DNA from: an uncultured Tropicimonas sp.
GTDB lineage: Bacteria > Pseudomonadota > Alphaproteobacteria > Rhodobacterales > Rhodobacteraceae
Assembly: GCA_947497945.1 (NCBI GenBank)
Contig: CANMIP010000032.1
Location: 1-64,000, forward strand
Direction of reading: 5' to 3'
Length of the DNA: 64,000 nucleotides
Shown here: positions 27,301 through 36,283 of the stretch, piece by piece
Layout of the letters: each line of letters starts with the position of its first letter
How positions within the stretch are numbered: position 1 is the first letter of the stretch
Translations under genes and position numbers: made by a program
The notes under the pieces: model-generated
The model's database searches: none
The model's input: only the letters and a program-made list of their open reading frames with translations
Told to the model about the DNA's origin: nothing

Positions 27301-29776
27301 GGCCGGAGGGCGCCAACGCCTCGGTCATCCGACGCTCGACCGGGCGGCCGGAGCCTTCCGACACGCGCAGGGAGAAACGGGCCTCAAGCGGGTGGGTGGT
27401 CTCGCCGATCTCGGGGAAGTTGACGGGGATCACGGCCTTGCCGGAGGCATCGGTCCGGGTGGCGTCGAGCGACTCCAGGTAGGGATCGAAGGGCGCGTCA
27501 TGGCGCCCGAAGCTGTAGCCGGGATAGGCCTCCAGCCCATCGGCTGCCAAGAGCCGGACCTCACCGCGCACCGGTAGGTTCCCGCCAGGGGCGCCGAAGA
27601 GGTAGCGCGCCTCGATTGTCAGCGGCGGTCGATCTTCGAGCCGTAGCGCCGTTTCGGGCAGCGACATCTCGAAATCGATCCGTTCCGGCAGGAAATCCTC
27701 GACCAGCAGGCTGGTCGAGGCCAGCGCCGGGGCGTCGGGATCGGCATGGAGCGCAAGCGTCCAGGTTCCGCGCGGCACGCTGCCGCCAAGCGGCAGGGCC
27801 AGCACATGGCCGCCCGCCGGATCGCCATCGGAAAGATGGCGCGAATACTCGACACCATCCGGGCGACGCAGGATCGCCGTGATCGGCAACCCGGCAATCG
27901 CCTTGGCCTGCCCGTCGCGGGCAAGGGCGGTGGCGTGGATCACCTCGCCGGCGCGATATGCGCCGCGATCGGTGGCGAGGAAAAGATCCACGGGACCGGC
28001 CGGCTTGCGCCCTTCGACGCCGCGGTCGGAGAGGTCGAATTCGGGGTCCGAAAGCGACAGGAAGCCCATATCCTCGTCGCCATTGCGGGCCAGTACCAGC
28101 GCGGGCGCCGCACCGCCGCGCCCATTGGTCAGGCCGGCCTCGAAAGCCGCATGGCCGCGCGCGTCGGTCTCGACCGTGGCCAGGACCCGGTTGGCGCGGG
28201 ACACGAGCTGGACCTCTATCCCCTCCAGTGGCTCCGCAGAGGCGAGAGACCGCAGGAAGACATGCAGCCCATCCGCCCCGCTCATCGAGGCAAGGCCCAG
28301 ATCCGAGATCACGAACCATTGCGTCGCCGGCGGGTTGTCATAGGGATCGGCTCCCTTGACCGACGCCTGCAGCGCATAGAGCCCGGCCGGCAGATCGCCA
28401 ATCGCCTCGCCCATCGGCAGAAGCGTCGTCACATCGCCATTGAGCGCGCGCTCGACCTCGCCCGTGCCGCTCCAGACTTCCTCGGCCAGCTTGGTCCTGA
28501 GCTCCTGCTCCTCCCATTGCGAAAGTTGCTGGCCGAACATGTTCTGCTGGATCATCTGCATCAGGTTGCGGTCATCGACCCGCCGCAAGGCCAGCTCGAC
28601 CTCGTCGAGATTGACAGTCACAACCGGCAGCGCCGCATCCGGCGTGCGCGCCAGCACATAGGCGCGACCGGGGAAGCGCACCGAGGGCGCACGGTCGCGG
28701 ACATAGACCTCAAGCGGCACATCCTTGATCAGCCCCTCGCCGGATTCGGCGGGCAGGCCGGCACGAAAAATCATCCGGTAGCGGCTGCCATGTTGCACGC
28801 CCTCGACGCAGAGCTGCTGCCCTTCGGCCTCGATCGAAAAACCGGTCCCCGGAAGCTGCACATAGGGTTCGAAATCGACGCCCTTGGCCAGGGCCTCGCT
28901 GAAACTCGCGCAGATGCGCGGGATCGACGGATCGCTGTCGACGCGATGTTCGGTGATCCGGAATCCGTATTTGGCGATGGCATCGTCCAGCGCCGCGCCC
29001 ACGGACGGCGAGGGCTGGAGCGCATCTGCCAGCCGCAGCGCAGACAGGCTCGTCCGTCCCCGCCGCTCGGATTGTAACGCCTCGGCCATGACCAGCAGCG
29101 CCTCGACCTGTTGCGCCGCGCCCTGGCTGCGCAGATAGGCATTGACGGAAGAGGGCAGCGCGCGGGCCCGCAGGCTCCTCGTCTGCTTGTCATTCTCTCC
29201 CTTGGCGCGCAGCGCGCTGTCGGCATAGACGCGCCAGGTTTCGGCGCTGTCGGTCAGCGCGATCGCCGCGCCGGCCCAGCGAAGGGCATCCGCATGGGCG
29301 CCGCGCCCGCGTTCGTTGGCCATGCCGCGCAGAAGCTCTTCCTCGCTCCAGCCGCCCGCAAGGTGCCGCACCGCAACGGCCTCCGCTTCCCGGCGCGCCG
29401 CCGCGAGATCGCTCTCGGACAGGAAAACCAGCTCTCCCGCGCGCACAAGGCTCCGCTCGATTACATCGCGTGGCGTATCGACCACCATGGCCGAGCGCGC
29501 GCCCTCATAGGGTTCGCGCCGCGTCAGGCCACTCTTGGGAAAACAGGAATTGGACCGCCCGTTGAAGGTGAAGGCGCGGCAGGACGGGTCGTTCAGGCAG
29601 GCTGTCTGACAGGCTTCATAGCTGGTGTCGAACATCGCCCGCAGGTCCGCGCCATAGTAATCCATGTCGCGCTCGACAATGAGGCGTCGTTCCGGGATTG
29701 GGGTTTGTTGGGCCTGGAGGGGCAGGGCGACCAACGCGGAGGCAAGAATGCCCAAAAGGCGGAGCACCGGGCGCAT
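24338..29776 (-). CDS. Bacterial alpha-2-macroglobulin with N-terminal PAN/Apple domain
   Basis: 1812 aa from the ATG at 29776, which has GGAG in good position. The signal peptide ends near LPLQA-QQ; it has no lipobox, unlike E. coli YfhM, so it is predicted to be soluble in the periplasm. A Cys-rich PAN/Apple module lies at about 50-95 (CQTACLNDPSCRAFTFNGRSNSCF). A series of MG domains follows. The thioester motif is C1370-T-E-Q1373 (YPYGCTEQVTS), followed by an alpha-helical TED domain and a receptor-like C-terminus. The family traps proteases that breach the outer membrane. Coupled to pbpC. Confidence 0.93.
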   Translation of the reverse strand: MRPVLRLLGILASALVALPLQAQQTPIPERRLIVERDMDYYGADLRAMFDTSYEACQTACLNDPSCRAFTFNGRSNSCFPKSGLTRREPYEGARSAMVVDTPRDVIERSLVRAGELVFLSESDLAAARREAEAVAVRHLAGGWSEEELLRGMANERGRGAHADALRWAGAAIALTDSAETWRVYADSALRAKGENDKQTRSLRARALPSSVNAYLRSQGAAQQVEALLVMAEALQSERRGRTSLSALRLADALQPSPSVGAALDDAIAKYGFRITEHRVDSDPSIPRICASFSEALAKGVDFEPYVQLPGTGFSIEAEGQQLCVEGVQHGSRYRMIFRAGLPAESGEGLIKDVPLEVYVRDRAPSVRFPGRAYVLARTPDAALPVVTVNLDEVELALRRVDDRNLMQMIQQNMFGQQLSQWEEQELRTKLAEEVWSGTGEVERALNGDVTTLLPMGEAIGDLPAGLYALQASVKGADPYDNPPATQWFVISDLGLASMSGADGLHVFLRSLASAEPLEGIEVQLVSRANRVLATVETDARGHAAFEAGLTNGRGGAAPALVLARNGDEDMGFLSLSDPEFDLSDRGVEGRKPAGPVDLFLATDRGAYRAGEVIHATALARDGQAKAIAGLPITAILRRPDGVEYSRHLSDGDPAGGHVLALPLGGSVPRGTWTLALHADPDAPALASTSLLVEDFLPERIDFEMSLPETALRLEDRPPLTIEARYLFGAPGGNLPVRGEVRLLAADGLEAYPGYSFGRHDAPFDPYLESLDATRTDASGKAVIPVNFPEIGETTHPLEARFSLRVSEGSGRPVERRMTEALAPSGPLIGIRTLFDGVVPEGSEAQFEVIGIGADLAPAQMQVAWKINRVETRYQWYSAYGDWNWEPMTRRTRIASGEATLDGTPLALSAPVDWGRYELVIERLDGAYAGGSVGFDAGWYAPADAAASPDLLDVSLDKEAYRPGETARLRLVPRSEGKALITVASNRLIDMQTVSLPEGESVIELPVTDDWGAGAYVTATLIRPMDAQSGNRAPTRALGLAHAAVDPGPARLTAAFEIPASAAPRAAFDVALKVDGLEEGTRAFATIAAVDQGILNLTGHQPPDATGYYFGQRKLGVGMRDIYGRLIDGQNGTPGRLRSGGDEAFLRMQSPPPTEELVAFFSGPLEVDTDGYARTSFDLPAFNGQVKLMAVVWNGDAVGQAATDVLVRDPAVLTATLPRFLAPGDTTRMRLELIHADGPTGEFGLEASAQGVTLLPGQFPATVSLEEGGKAVLELPVSANETGLGEIELAVITPEGKRLEKSLKLPVQVNDPEVASTSRFSLTAGDSFTLSRDVFSGLRPGTGSATLALGPLGTLDAPGLLSALDRYPYGCTEQVTSQALPLLYFDQMSRAMGLDEGEKITEKVGRAVDIVLSRQSSSGGFGLWSAYDGDLWLDAYVSDFLSRAKGEGYEIPEIAFRQAMDNLRNQINYAADFDRGGEDLAYALLVLAREGAAPIGDLRYYADVKGGDFGTPLATAQIGAALAMYGDQPRADRMFTRAARQLLPRMAEQEEMVWRADYGSNLRDSAGLLTLAVEAGSEVFDTQPLIDQLAANDRRRSTQESVWTLLAAHALVETTGEGFLIDGAPVEGPMLQVMEDETSAAPVVITNASDREAQLTLTTFGVPSQPEERRAYGMSLEREYFTMDGDPADPARVTQGTRLVTVLTVAPFQPMEARLMVNDPLPAGFEIDNPSLIRSGDIGELAWLETADVQTAEFRQERFIAAVDWRSRDAFRLAYIIRAVSPGDYHHPAASVEDMYRPQFRARTGEGRVTVVE

Positions 29777-29936
29777 GGCAATAATCTCCAAGGAAAATCC
29801 TCTTTGGAAACTGTGACACAGGCGCTTTCCGCTTGGCAACGATTCCCGGCGCGTCGGGGTTAAGCAGCTGTTCACCAAAATACGGCATGACTCGCCTAGA
29901 TGCTGCCCGAAGTGGCCGGTGGGGAGATTGCACACG

Positions 29937-32276
29937 ATGAGCCTGACGGACAAACTGGCCGCCGAAAGACGCGCAAGACTGGCTGCGGAACGCAGGCTGG
30001 AGCTGAAAAGCAGGGAGCTGTTCGAAGCGAATCGAAAGCTGTCGCAACACGCGCTGAAGCTGTCCGGTCAGATCGTGGAGCAGCGCGAGGAGTTCGAGCA
30101 GGTGCGCGAGGAAGCGGCCGAACTCAAGGACCGCAACAAGCGCACGCAGGCGCAGCTCGAACTGGCCGAGAAGCTTGCCGAGATCCACGAGCGCCGCCTC
30201 TGGGATTCGGTCGAGACCATCACCGACGGTTTTGCCGTGTTCGACCAGCAGGATCGGCTGATCGCGGCCAATACCGCTTGGCTGTCACTGTTCGACTACT
30301 CGGATGTGATCCAGCCGGGGGTTCCCTACCTTGAGGTGATCCGTTTTGCCGCCGAGGAAGGGGTCTTCGATATCGGCGATGCGACGCCCTCGGATTTCAT
30401 TGCGGACATGCTGGACCGTTGGGATTGCTCCGAAATCCCGGAAGTGACGATCCAGCTCTGGAACGGACAATACTACCGCCTGCTGGACCGGCGTGCGCGG
30501 GATGGGGACATGGTCTGCCTCGCGGTCGACATCACGGCAATGAAGCGCCGCGAGGAAGAGCTGAGAGACGCGCGTGTGAAGGCAGAGGTGGCGAACCGTG
30601 CCAAATCCGCCTTCCTCGCCAATATGAGCCACGAGCTGCGGACGCCGATGAACGGTGTCGTGGCGATGACGGATCTCCTGTTGGAGGGCGACCTGGACGA
30701 GGAGCAGCGGCTGTATCTCAGGACCATCCGTTCGTCCGGGGAGTCGCTGCTGTCGATCATCAATGACGTGCTGGATTTCTCCAAGCTGGAGGCGGAGAAG
30801 ATGCAGCTGCGTCCGGAACCTTTCGATATCGAGCGGATGTTGCACGAGGTGCTGACCCTCGTTGCGCCGATGGCCCGGGACAAGGGGCTGGATCTTCACG
30901 TGGATTGCGACCTCTTCCTGCCGTCCAGCCTGACCGGCGATCCGGGGCGTATTCGGCAGGTGCTGACAAACCTTGTCGGCAACGCGGTGAAGTTCACCCT
31001 GGACGGGCATGTGCTGGTCCGCGTTGTCGGTCTCGAGGGAGAGGATGGCGACTGGCAGATCCACGTGACGGTCGAAGATACGGGGATCGGTATCGCCGCA
31101 GACAAGCAGGCGCATATCTTCGATTCCTTTGCCCAGGAAGATCAGGAAAAAAGCCGCAGCTTCGAGGGAACCGGGCTGGGGCTCGCCATCAGTCGGCAGA
31201 TTGTCGAACGGATGGGCGGAGAGATCTGGGTCGAGTCCGAGAAGGGCAAAGGCTCCTGTTTCGGCTTCAGCCTGTCGTTGCCCTGCGAAGAGCAAAACCG
31301 TCCGGCGCCGCACGGGCTGGCACCGGGACTGTCGACGGCGATGATGGTCGGCGGCGGCGACCTGGACCAGGAAATCCTTTCACGTCAGCTGTGCCAACTC
31401 GGCATGGAAGTGCGCTGCGTGGCCAGCGGAAGCGATGCGCTGGCGGAAGTCCGGGACAGTTTCCACCCTCAGATCGTCCTGATCGACGAGCGCCTTCCGG
31501 ATGCACGCGGAACCGAGCTTGCCGGTGCCATGCGTCTCGCCGGGCTCCATTCGGCCACCGTTCTTCTCTGTGCCGACACGCGGTCCACCGGGCAGGATAC
31601 CGATCGTGACTCGGTGGACGCGATCCTCAAGCGACCGATCCTTCGCTCCGAACTCTTCCGGATCCTGGCCAATCTTCCCGTCCATCATGCGCCCGCACCA
31701 GCGGCGCGTCTCGCAGCCGCCCCGATCCCGGTTCCCGAACCGGATCCGGAACCAGCGCCTGACACACCTGAACCGGTGGCAATTCCGGCCTTCAGCTCCC
31801 GTCGGCACGCGGCAATGGACCCCGAGCCCGAGCCGATCACGCCGGAGGTCGCGCCTGCCTTGCGCCAGATGCGCGTGCTGGCCGCCGAGGATAACCGCAC
31901 CAACCAGTTCGTTTTCCGCAAGCTGGTCAAGGAGCTCGACATCAACCTCGCCTTTGCCGGCAATGGGCGCGAAGCTGTCGAACTCTATGGCACTTTCCGT
32001 CCCGATCTCGTCTTCATGGATATCTCCATGCCGGAGATGGACGGAAAGGATGCGACCCGGGCAATCCGTCAGCTCGAAGCCGGCGCCAGGCATGTTCCGA
32101 TTGTCGCCATGACGGCGCACGCGCTGTCCGGGGACAAGGAGGAAATCCTGTCCGCCGGCCTCGATCATTACCTTACCAAGCCGATGCAGAAAGCGCTGAT
32201 CACGGCCATTGTCGGGGAAGCCTGCCCTCAAGGATGTCGCCCGCCGATGCTCGAGCAGGTCAGCGTCGCCGAATAA
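29937..32276 (+). CDS. Soluble hybrid histidine kinase (coiled coil, PAS, HisKA, HATPase, two REC)
   Basis: 779 aa from the ATG at 29937. A charged coiled coil covers about residues 1-95, a PAS domain about 97-205 ([23 protein letters not shown]), and H232 lies in [12 protein letters not shown]. The ATPase has [14 protein letters not shown] and GTGLGLAIS. The first receiver-like segment (about 465-585) keeps an Asp (VLIDERLPD) and a Lys but has lost the N-terminal acidic pair. A Pro/Glu linker leads to a canonical receiver with D695 ([13 protein letters not shown]). No membrane helix is seen, so it is cytoplasmic, in the style of RegB/Sty or LuxQ-like orphan hybrids. Divergent from the macroglobulin gene; no regulator is adjacent. 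Confidence 0.88.
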   Translation: MSLTDKLAAERRARLAAERRLELKSRELFEANRKLSQHALKLSGQIVEQREEFEQVREEAAELKDRNKRTQAQLELAEKLAEIHERRLWDSVETITDGFAVFDQQDRLIAANTAWLSLFDYSDVIQPGVPYLEVIRFAAEEGVFDIGDATPSDFIADMLDRWDCSEIPEVTIQLWNGQYYRLLDRRARDGDMVCLAVDITAMKRREEELRDARVKAEVANRAKSAFLANMSHELRTPMNGVVAMTDLLLEGDLDEEQRLYLRTIRSSGESLLSIINDVLDFSKLEAEKMQLRPEPFDIERMLHEVLTLVAPMARDKGLDLHVDCDLFLPSSLTGDPGRIRQVLTNLVGNAVKFTLDGHVLVRVVGLEGEDGDWQIHVTVEDTGIGIAADKQAHIFDSFAQEDQEKSRSFEGTGLGLAISRQIVERMGGEIWVESEKGKGSCFGFSLSLPCEEQNRPAPHGLAPGLSTAMMVGGGDLDQEILSRQLCQLGMEVRCVASGSDALAEVRDSFHPQIVLIDERLPDARGTELAGAMRLAGLHSATVLLCADTRSTGQDTDRDSVDAILKRPILRSELFRILANLPVHHAPAPAARLAAAPIPVPEPDPEPAPDTPEPVAIPAFSSRRHAAMDPEPEPITPEVAPALRQMRVLAAEDNRTNQFVFRKLVKELDINLAFAGNGREAVELYGTFRPDLVFMDISMPEMDGKDATRAIRQLEAGARHVPIVAMTAHALSGDKEEILSAGLDHYLTKPMQKALITAIVGEACPQGCRPPMLEQVSVAE

Positions 32277-32285
32277 CCCGCCCTG

Positions 32286-33071
32286 TCAAGCCGCCTGGCT
32301 GTCCTGCGCGGCCCGCAGGAAAACAGGACGATTCGGTTCCGACAATTGCGGCTGGAAGCGATAGCCGCCCGCGTCGAAATCGGACAGGTGGTCGGGATCG
32401 GTCAGGCGGCGCTGCAGGATGAATCGCGCCATCGCGCCACGCGCCTTCTTGGCGAAGAAGCTGACGGTCTTCGGCCCGCCCGGCTTGTCTTCCAGGAAGA
32501 CCGGGGTCACGACGCGCAATCCCAGATCCGCTTCCCGGACGGCCGAGAAGTATTCCTGGCTGGCGCAGTTGACGAGACAGTCCGTCCCGGTCGCCGTCGC
32601 CGCACGGGCCAGTGCCCTGGCCGGACGGTCGCCCCAGAATTCGTAGAGGGTCGCCGCCTTCCGCGTCTTGAGGCGCGAGCCCATTTCGAGCCGATAGGGC
32701 TGGATCGCGTCGAGCGGGCGCAGCACGCCATAGAGCCCGGAAAGGATCCGCAGGTGATCCTGCGCCCATGCAATTTCTTCCGCGTCGAGCGAGGCGGCCT
32801 CCAGGCCGGCATAGGTGTCGCCGGCAAAGGCCCTGACCGCCGGTCGGCAGCGATCCGGCGCGGGCATATCCTCGTAGGCCGTGAAACGCTCCTTGTTGAG
32901 CCGCGCCAGATCGGCGCTGATTCCCATCAGCGCTTGCAGTTTCGGCTTGGAGAGTTTGCGGGCCACCGCCGCCAGCGACGCGGCCTCGTCGAGGAATTCC
33001 GGCTGGCTCATGTCGAGATCGGGCTGCTCCGACCAGTCGAGACGTTTGGCGGGCGAGATGACGACAAGCAT
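32286..33071 (-). CDS. yaaA: Peroxide-stress protein YaaA (UPF0246)
   Basis: 261 aa from the ATG at 33071, which is 6 nt after AAGGA; an ATG at 33077 would leave no spacing. The family start MLVVISPAKRLDW is followed by LYGVLRPLDAIQPYRLEMGSRL and the C-terminal VTPVFLEDKPGGPKTVSFFAKKARGAMARFI. In E. coli YaaA lowers free intracellular iron during peroxide stress and binds DNA. It converges with the kinase gene and lies just downstream of recQ. Confidence 0.93.
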   Translation of the reverse strand: MLVVISPAKRLDWSEQPDLDMSQPEFLDEAASLAAVARKLSKPKLQALMGISADLARLNKERFTAYEDMPAPDRCRPAVRAFAGDTYAGLEAASLDAEEIAWAQDHLRILSGLYGVLRPLDAIQPYRLEMGSRLKTRKAATLYEFWGDRPARALARAATATGTDCLVNCASQEYFSAVREADLGLRVVTPVFLEDKPGGPKTVSFFAKKARGAMARFILQRRLTDPDHLSDFDAGGYRFQPQLSEPNRPVFLRAAQDSQAA

Positions 33072-33129
33072 GGGCATTCCTTTCGACAGATCTGGCAAAT
33101 CTAGCGATCCGCGCGGCGGGTTCCAGTCC

Positions 33130-35181
33130 TCAGGACGGGTTTTCCAGAGCTTCCAGAAAGGCCGGGCCGAACCGTTCCAGTTTCTGGGGACCCATGCCGG
33201 GGATCCTGGACATGTCATCCAGCGAGCCGGGACGGCGCTCGGCGATCTGGCGCAGGGTGGTATGGGCGCAGGTCAGGTATTTCCCGGCGCCATCATTCCC
33301 ACGGGCGAGATCGAGCTGTATTGCCTGGAGCCGGTCAAAGATATCGCCGCTCTCGCGCCCGGCCAATTGGCGCCGCACGGGGTGCATCGCCTCGTTGGCG
33401 CCGGTGATGACCTCCAGAAAGGTTGCACCATAGCGTTCCAGCTTGGTCGCGCCGATTCCGTTGATACGCGCCATGTCGTCCAGCGTTGCTGGGCGTTGCT
33501 GGGCCATTTCGATCAGCGTCCGGTCCGGAAATACGACATAGGCCGGCACACCTGCGGTCTCCGCCAGCGCCCGCCGTTTCGCCTTGAGCGCCGACAGCAA
33601 CGGCGCGTCTTCCTCGGAGACGAGAGCCCGCACGCGGGGGCGATCCTTCGCTCGCGCGATGCTGTCCTTGCGCAGGGTGATCTCCGCCTCGCCCCGCAGG
33701 ATCGGCCGCGCGGGGTCGGTCATCCGCAGCGCGCCGTGGCGCTCCGGGTCTGGCCGGACGAGGTCATGCCCCATCATCTGCCGGAAGATTGCCTGCCATT
33801 CCTTGCGCCCGTATTCCTTGCCAATGCCAAAGGTCGGCAGGGTATCGTGGTTGCGTGCGCGGATCTTGTCGGTCTCGTTTCCGAGCAGGATGTCGATCAG
33901 GTGTCCGCTGCCGAAATACTCGCCTGTCCGCAAGATCGCCGAAAGCGCCTTGCGCACGGCGGTGGTGCCGTCAAAGGTCTCGGGCGGGCGTTCGCAGAGG
34001 TCGCAATGTCCGCAAGGTTCCGCCTGATCGCCGAAATAGGCCAGCAGCACTTTTCGCCGACAGCCCAGGGATTCCGCCAGCCCCAGCAGCGCGTTGAGCC
34101 GTCCGTGATCCGCCGCCTTGCGCTCGGGAGGGGCGAGGCCCTCGTCGATCTGGGTGCGGCGCAGGCGAATGTCGTCGGGGCCGTAAAGCGTCAGCGTCTC
34201 GGCCGGCGCGCCATCCCGCCCGGCGCGGCCGATCTCCTGGTAATAGGCCTCGATGCTCTTGGGCAGATCCGCATGGGCAACCCAGCGAATATCGGGCTTG
34301 TCCACGCCCATTCCGAAGGCGACCGTCGCCACGACGATCAACCCGTCCTCGGTCTGGAACCGGTGCTCGACAGCGCGTCGGTCATCAGCATCCATGCCAC
34401 CGTGGTAGTAACAGGCGGAGTGGCCGGCCTCCCGCAAGGCGGTCGCGAGCGTCTCGGTCTTGGCACGGGTGCCGCAATACACGATGCCGGAGCGGCCCTT
34501 TCGGGCGGCGGCAAAGTTCAGGATCTGGCTGCGCGGTGTGTTCTTGGCCTCGAAAGCCAGGTGGATATTCGGCCGGTCGAACCCGTGCAGGAAGGTGCGC
34601 GGCTGACCTCCGTCGAAGAGCCGGCTGACGATCTCGACGCGGGTCTCTTCGTCTGCCGTCGCGGTGAAGGCCGCGAGCGGGACATCCAGCGCCTGGCGCA
34701 ATTCGCCGATGCGCAGGTAGTCGGGGCGGAAATCGTGCCCCCATTGGCTGACGCAATGCGCCTCGTCGACCGCGATGAGCGTCACGCCGACGCGGCGCAG
34801 CATGTTCACCGACGCGCCGGAGGCCAGCCGTTCCGGCGCCATGTAGAGCAGTTTCAACTCGCCACGATCAAGCGCCTCGAAAACGGCATCGGTCTCCTCC
34901 GGCGTGTTGCCCGAGGTCAGGGCTCCGGCCGGGACCCCTGCAGCGCGCAAAGCCCGGACTTGGTCCCGCATCAGCGCGATCAGCGGCGATATGACCACCG
35001 TCACGCCGTCACGGCAAAGTGCCGGAAGCTGGAAACAGAGCGATTTGCCGCCGCCTGTCGGCATGATGGCGAGGGTGTTTTCGCCTCCTGTCACAGCCTC
35101 CACGATCTCCGCCTGACCGGGGCGAAAAGCGTCAAACCCGAAGACGGATGACAAAAGATCAGATGGAGAGGCTGCGGCCAT
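33130..35181 (-). CDS. recQ: ATP-dependent DNA helicase RecQ with two HRDC domains
   Basis: 683 aa from the ATG at 35181. A superfamily 2 helicase with P-loop PTGGGKS at 41-47, DEAH at 139-142 and motif VI QEIGRAGRDG. The zinc site is the C-terminal Cys set (LGCRR...CGHCDLC), followed by a winged helix. Two HRDC repeats lie at about 530-605 and 610-680, both ending in (M)(S/A)RI.G(M/I)G..KLERFG. E. coli RecQ has one HRDC. RecQ starts recombination repair and unwinds forks. Confidence 0.95.
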   Translation of the reverse strand: MAAASPSDLLSSVFGFDAFRPGQAEIVEAVTGGENTLAIMPTGGGKSLCFQLPALCRDGVTVVISPLIALMRDQVRALRAAGVPAGALTSGNTPEETDAVFEALDRGELKLLYMAPERLASGASVNMLRRVGVTLIAVDEAHCVSQWGHDFRPDYLRIGELRQALDVPLAAFTATADEETRVEIVSRLFDGGQPRTFLHGFDRPNIHLAFEAKNTPRSQILNFAAARKGRSGIVYCGTRAKTETLATALREAGHSACYYHGGMDADDRRAVEHRFQTEDGLIVVATVAFGMGVDKPDIRWVAHADLPKSIEAYYQEIGRAGRDGAPAETLTLYGPDDIRLRRTQIDEGLAPPERKAADHGRLNALLGLAESLGCRRKVLLAYFGDQAEPCGHCDLCERPPETFDGTTAVRKALSAILRTGEYFGSGHLIDILLGNETDKIRARNHDTLPTFGIGKEYGRKEWQAIFRQMMGHDLVRPDPERHGALRMTDPARPILRGEAEITLRKDSIARAKDRPRVRALVSEEDAPLLSALKAKRRALAETAGVPAYVVFPDRTLIEMAQQRPATLDDMARINGIGATKLERYGATFLEVITGANEAMHPVRRQLAGRESGDIFDRLQAIQLDLARGNDGAGKYLTCAHTTLRQIAERRPGSLDDMSRIPGMGPQKLERFGPAFLEALENPS

Positions 35182-35261
35182 GGCCGATCCTGCGTGGTGT
35201 TTTTCTAGCTGCTCGTTGTTGGATGCAGCATCCCACACCAAGAATCGGTTAACAAGGCCGC

Positions 35262-35552
35262 TCAGCGGAGGCCGAACATCGTCGGCAGCAGGATATCGCG
35301 CAGGACGATGATGCAGATAAAGACTGCAAGCGGTGCGAGATCCAGGGGCCGGGTATCGGGCAGTATGCGCCGGACCGGTGTGTAGATCGGCTCCAGCAGG
35401 CGGTTCAGCCCGTCCCAGATGCCGCGCACCGTCGGCTGGCCATAGTTCAACACGCCGAAATTCAGCAGCCAGCTCATGATGATATGGACGATCATGATGA
35501 AAAAGGCGACGTCCAGCAGCAGTTTCAGGATTTCATAGATCGCCAGCATCAT
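35262..35552 (-). CDS. YggT-family membrane protein
   Basis: 96 aa with two hydrophobic helices (about 5-30 and 65-90) separated by the conserved LNRLLEPIYTPVRRILPDTRPLDLAPLAVFI segment. YggT proteins are linked to osmotic tolerance and cell-division placement, but the mechanism is unknown. It is transcribed toward recQ and divergent from a thioesterase gene. Confidence 0.9.
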   Translation of the reverse strand: MMLAIYEILKLLLDVAFFIMIVHIIMSWLLNFGVLNYGQPTVRGIWDGLNRLLEPIYTPVRRILPDTRPLDLAPLAVFICIIVLRDILLPTMFGLR

Positions 35553-35686
35553 GGGGCTCCGTCAGGGGTGTTTCGCGCAAGCATGTAAGGCGCGAGAGGC
35601 TGCTGCGCAACTGCCCCGGTGCCGCAATGTTTATATTGACGTGCAGGTAAAGATCCGATTGACGGGACTCGAAAGGACCGTTGCCC

Positions 35687-36241
35687 ATGTATCCGTTTTT
35701 CCGCCTCGCCCGCGAGAGCTTCCGCAATCGCAAGGCCGATCCCCTGCCGCTGCTTGGCACGCATGAGGCCGAGCATATCTGCTGGCCCTGGGATATCGAC
35801 CCCTGGATGGAGCTCAACAATGGCCGAACGCTGACGCTCTATGACATGGGCCGGGTCGGGCTGTTCCTCCGCGTCGGCGCCGTGGCCGTGATGCAGGAGA
35901 ACCGTTGGGCCGGGACCGTGGCCGGTTCCTCCGTCCGCTATCGACGCCGCGTGCGCGCCTTCGATCGCTATCAGTTGCGCTCCCGGATGATCGGCTGGGA
36001 CAAGCGGTTCTTCTACGCGGAGCAATCGATGTGGCGGAAGGGCGACTGTACTTCGCACGGGCTGCTGCGAATGGCGATCACCGATCGCAACGGGCTGGTC
36101 GAGACCGCGAAGGTCGCCGAAGCCTTCGGACATGACGGCGACAGTCCGGGCTTGCCAGAATGGGTCCGGGCCTGGATCGCCGCCGAGGACAAGCGCCCCT
36201 GGCCCCCGATGCAGCACGAAATCACCGCGATTGCGGCCTGA
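35687..36241 (+). CDS. Hotdog-fold acyl-CoA thioesterase (4HBT_2 type)
   Basis: 184 aa from the ATG at 35687. DIDPWMELNNGRTLTLYDMGRVGLFLR is the hotdog helix with the Asp/Asn active-site region of 4-hydroxybenzoyl-CoA thioesterase-like proteins, followed by SSVRYRRRVRAFDRYQLRSRM. It hydrolyses acyl- or aroyl-CoA; the substrate is unknown. It is followed by dapE 42 bp on. Confidence 0.8.
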   Translation: MYPFFRLARESFRNRKADPLPLLGTHEAEHICWPWDIDPWMELNNGRTLTLYDMGRVGLFLRVGAVAVMQENRWAGTVAGSSVRYRRRVRAFDRYQLRSRMIGWDKRFFYAEQSMWRKGDCTSHGLLRMAITDRNGLVETAKVAEAFGHDGDSPGLPEWVRAWIAAEDKRPWPPMQHEITAIAA

Positions 36242-36283
36242 GGCCAAAGCGGCTAGGCCATCGGGCGATTCAGAGGAGTGCCC

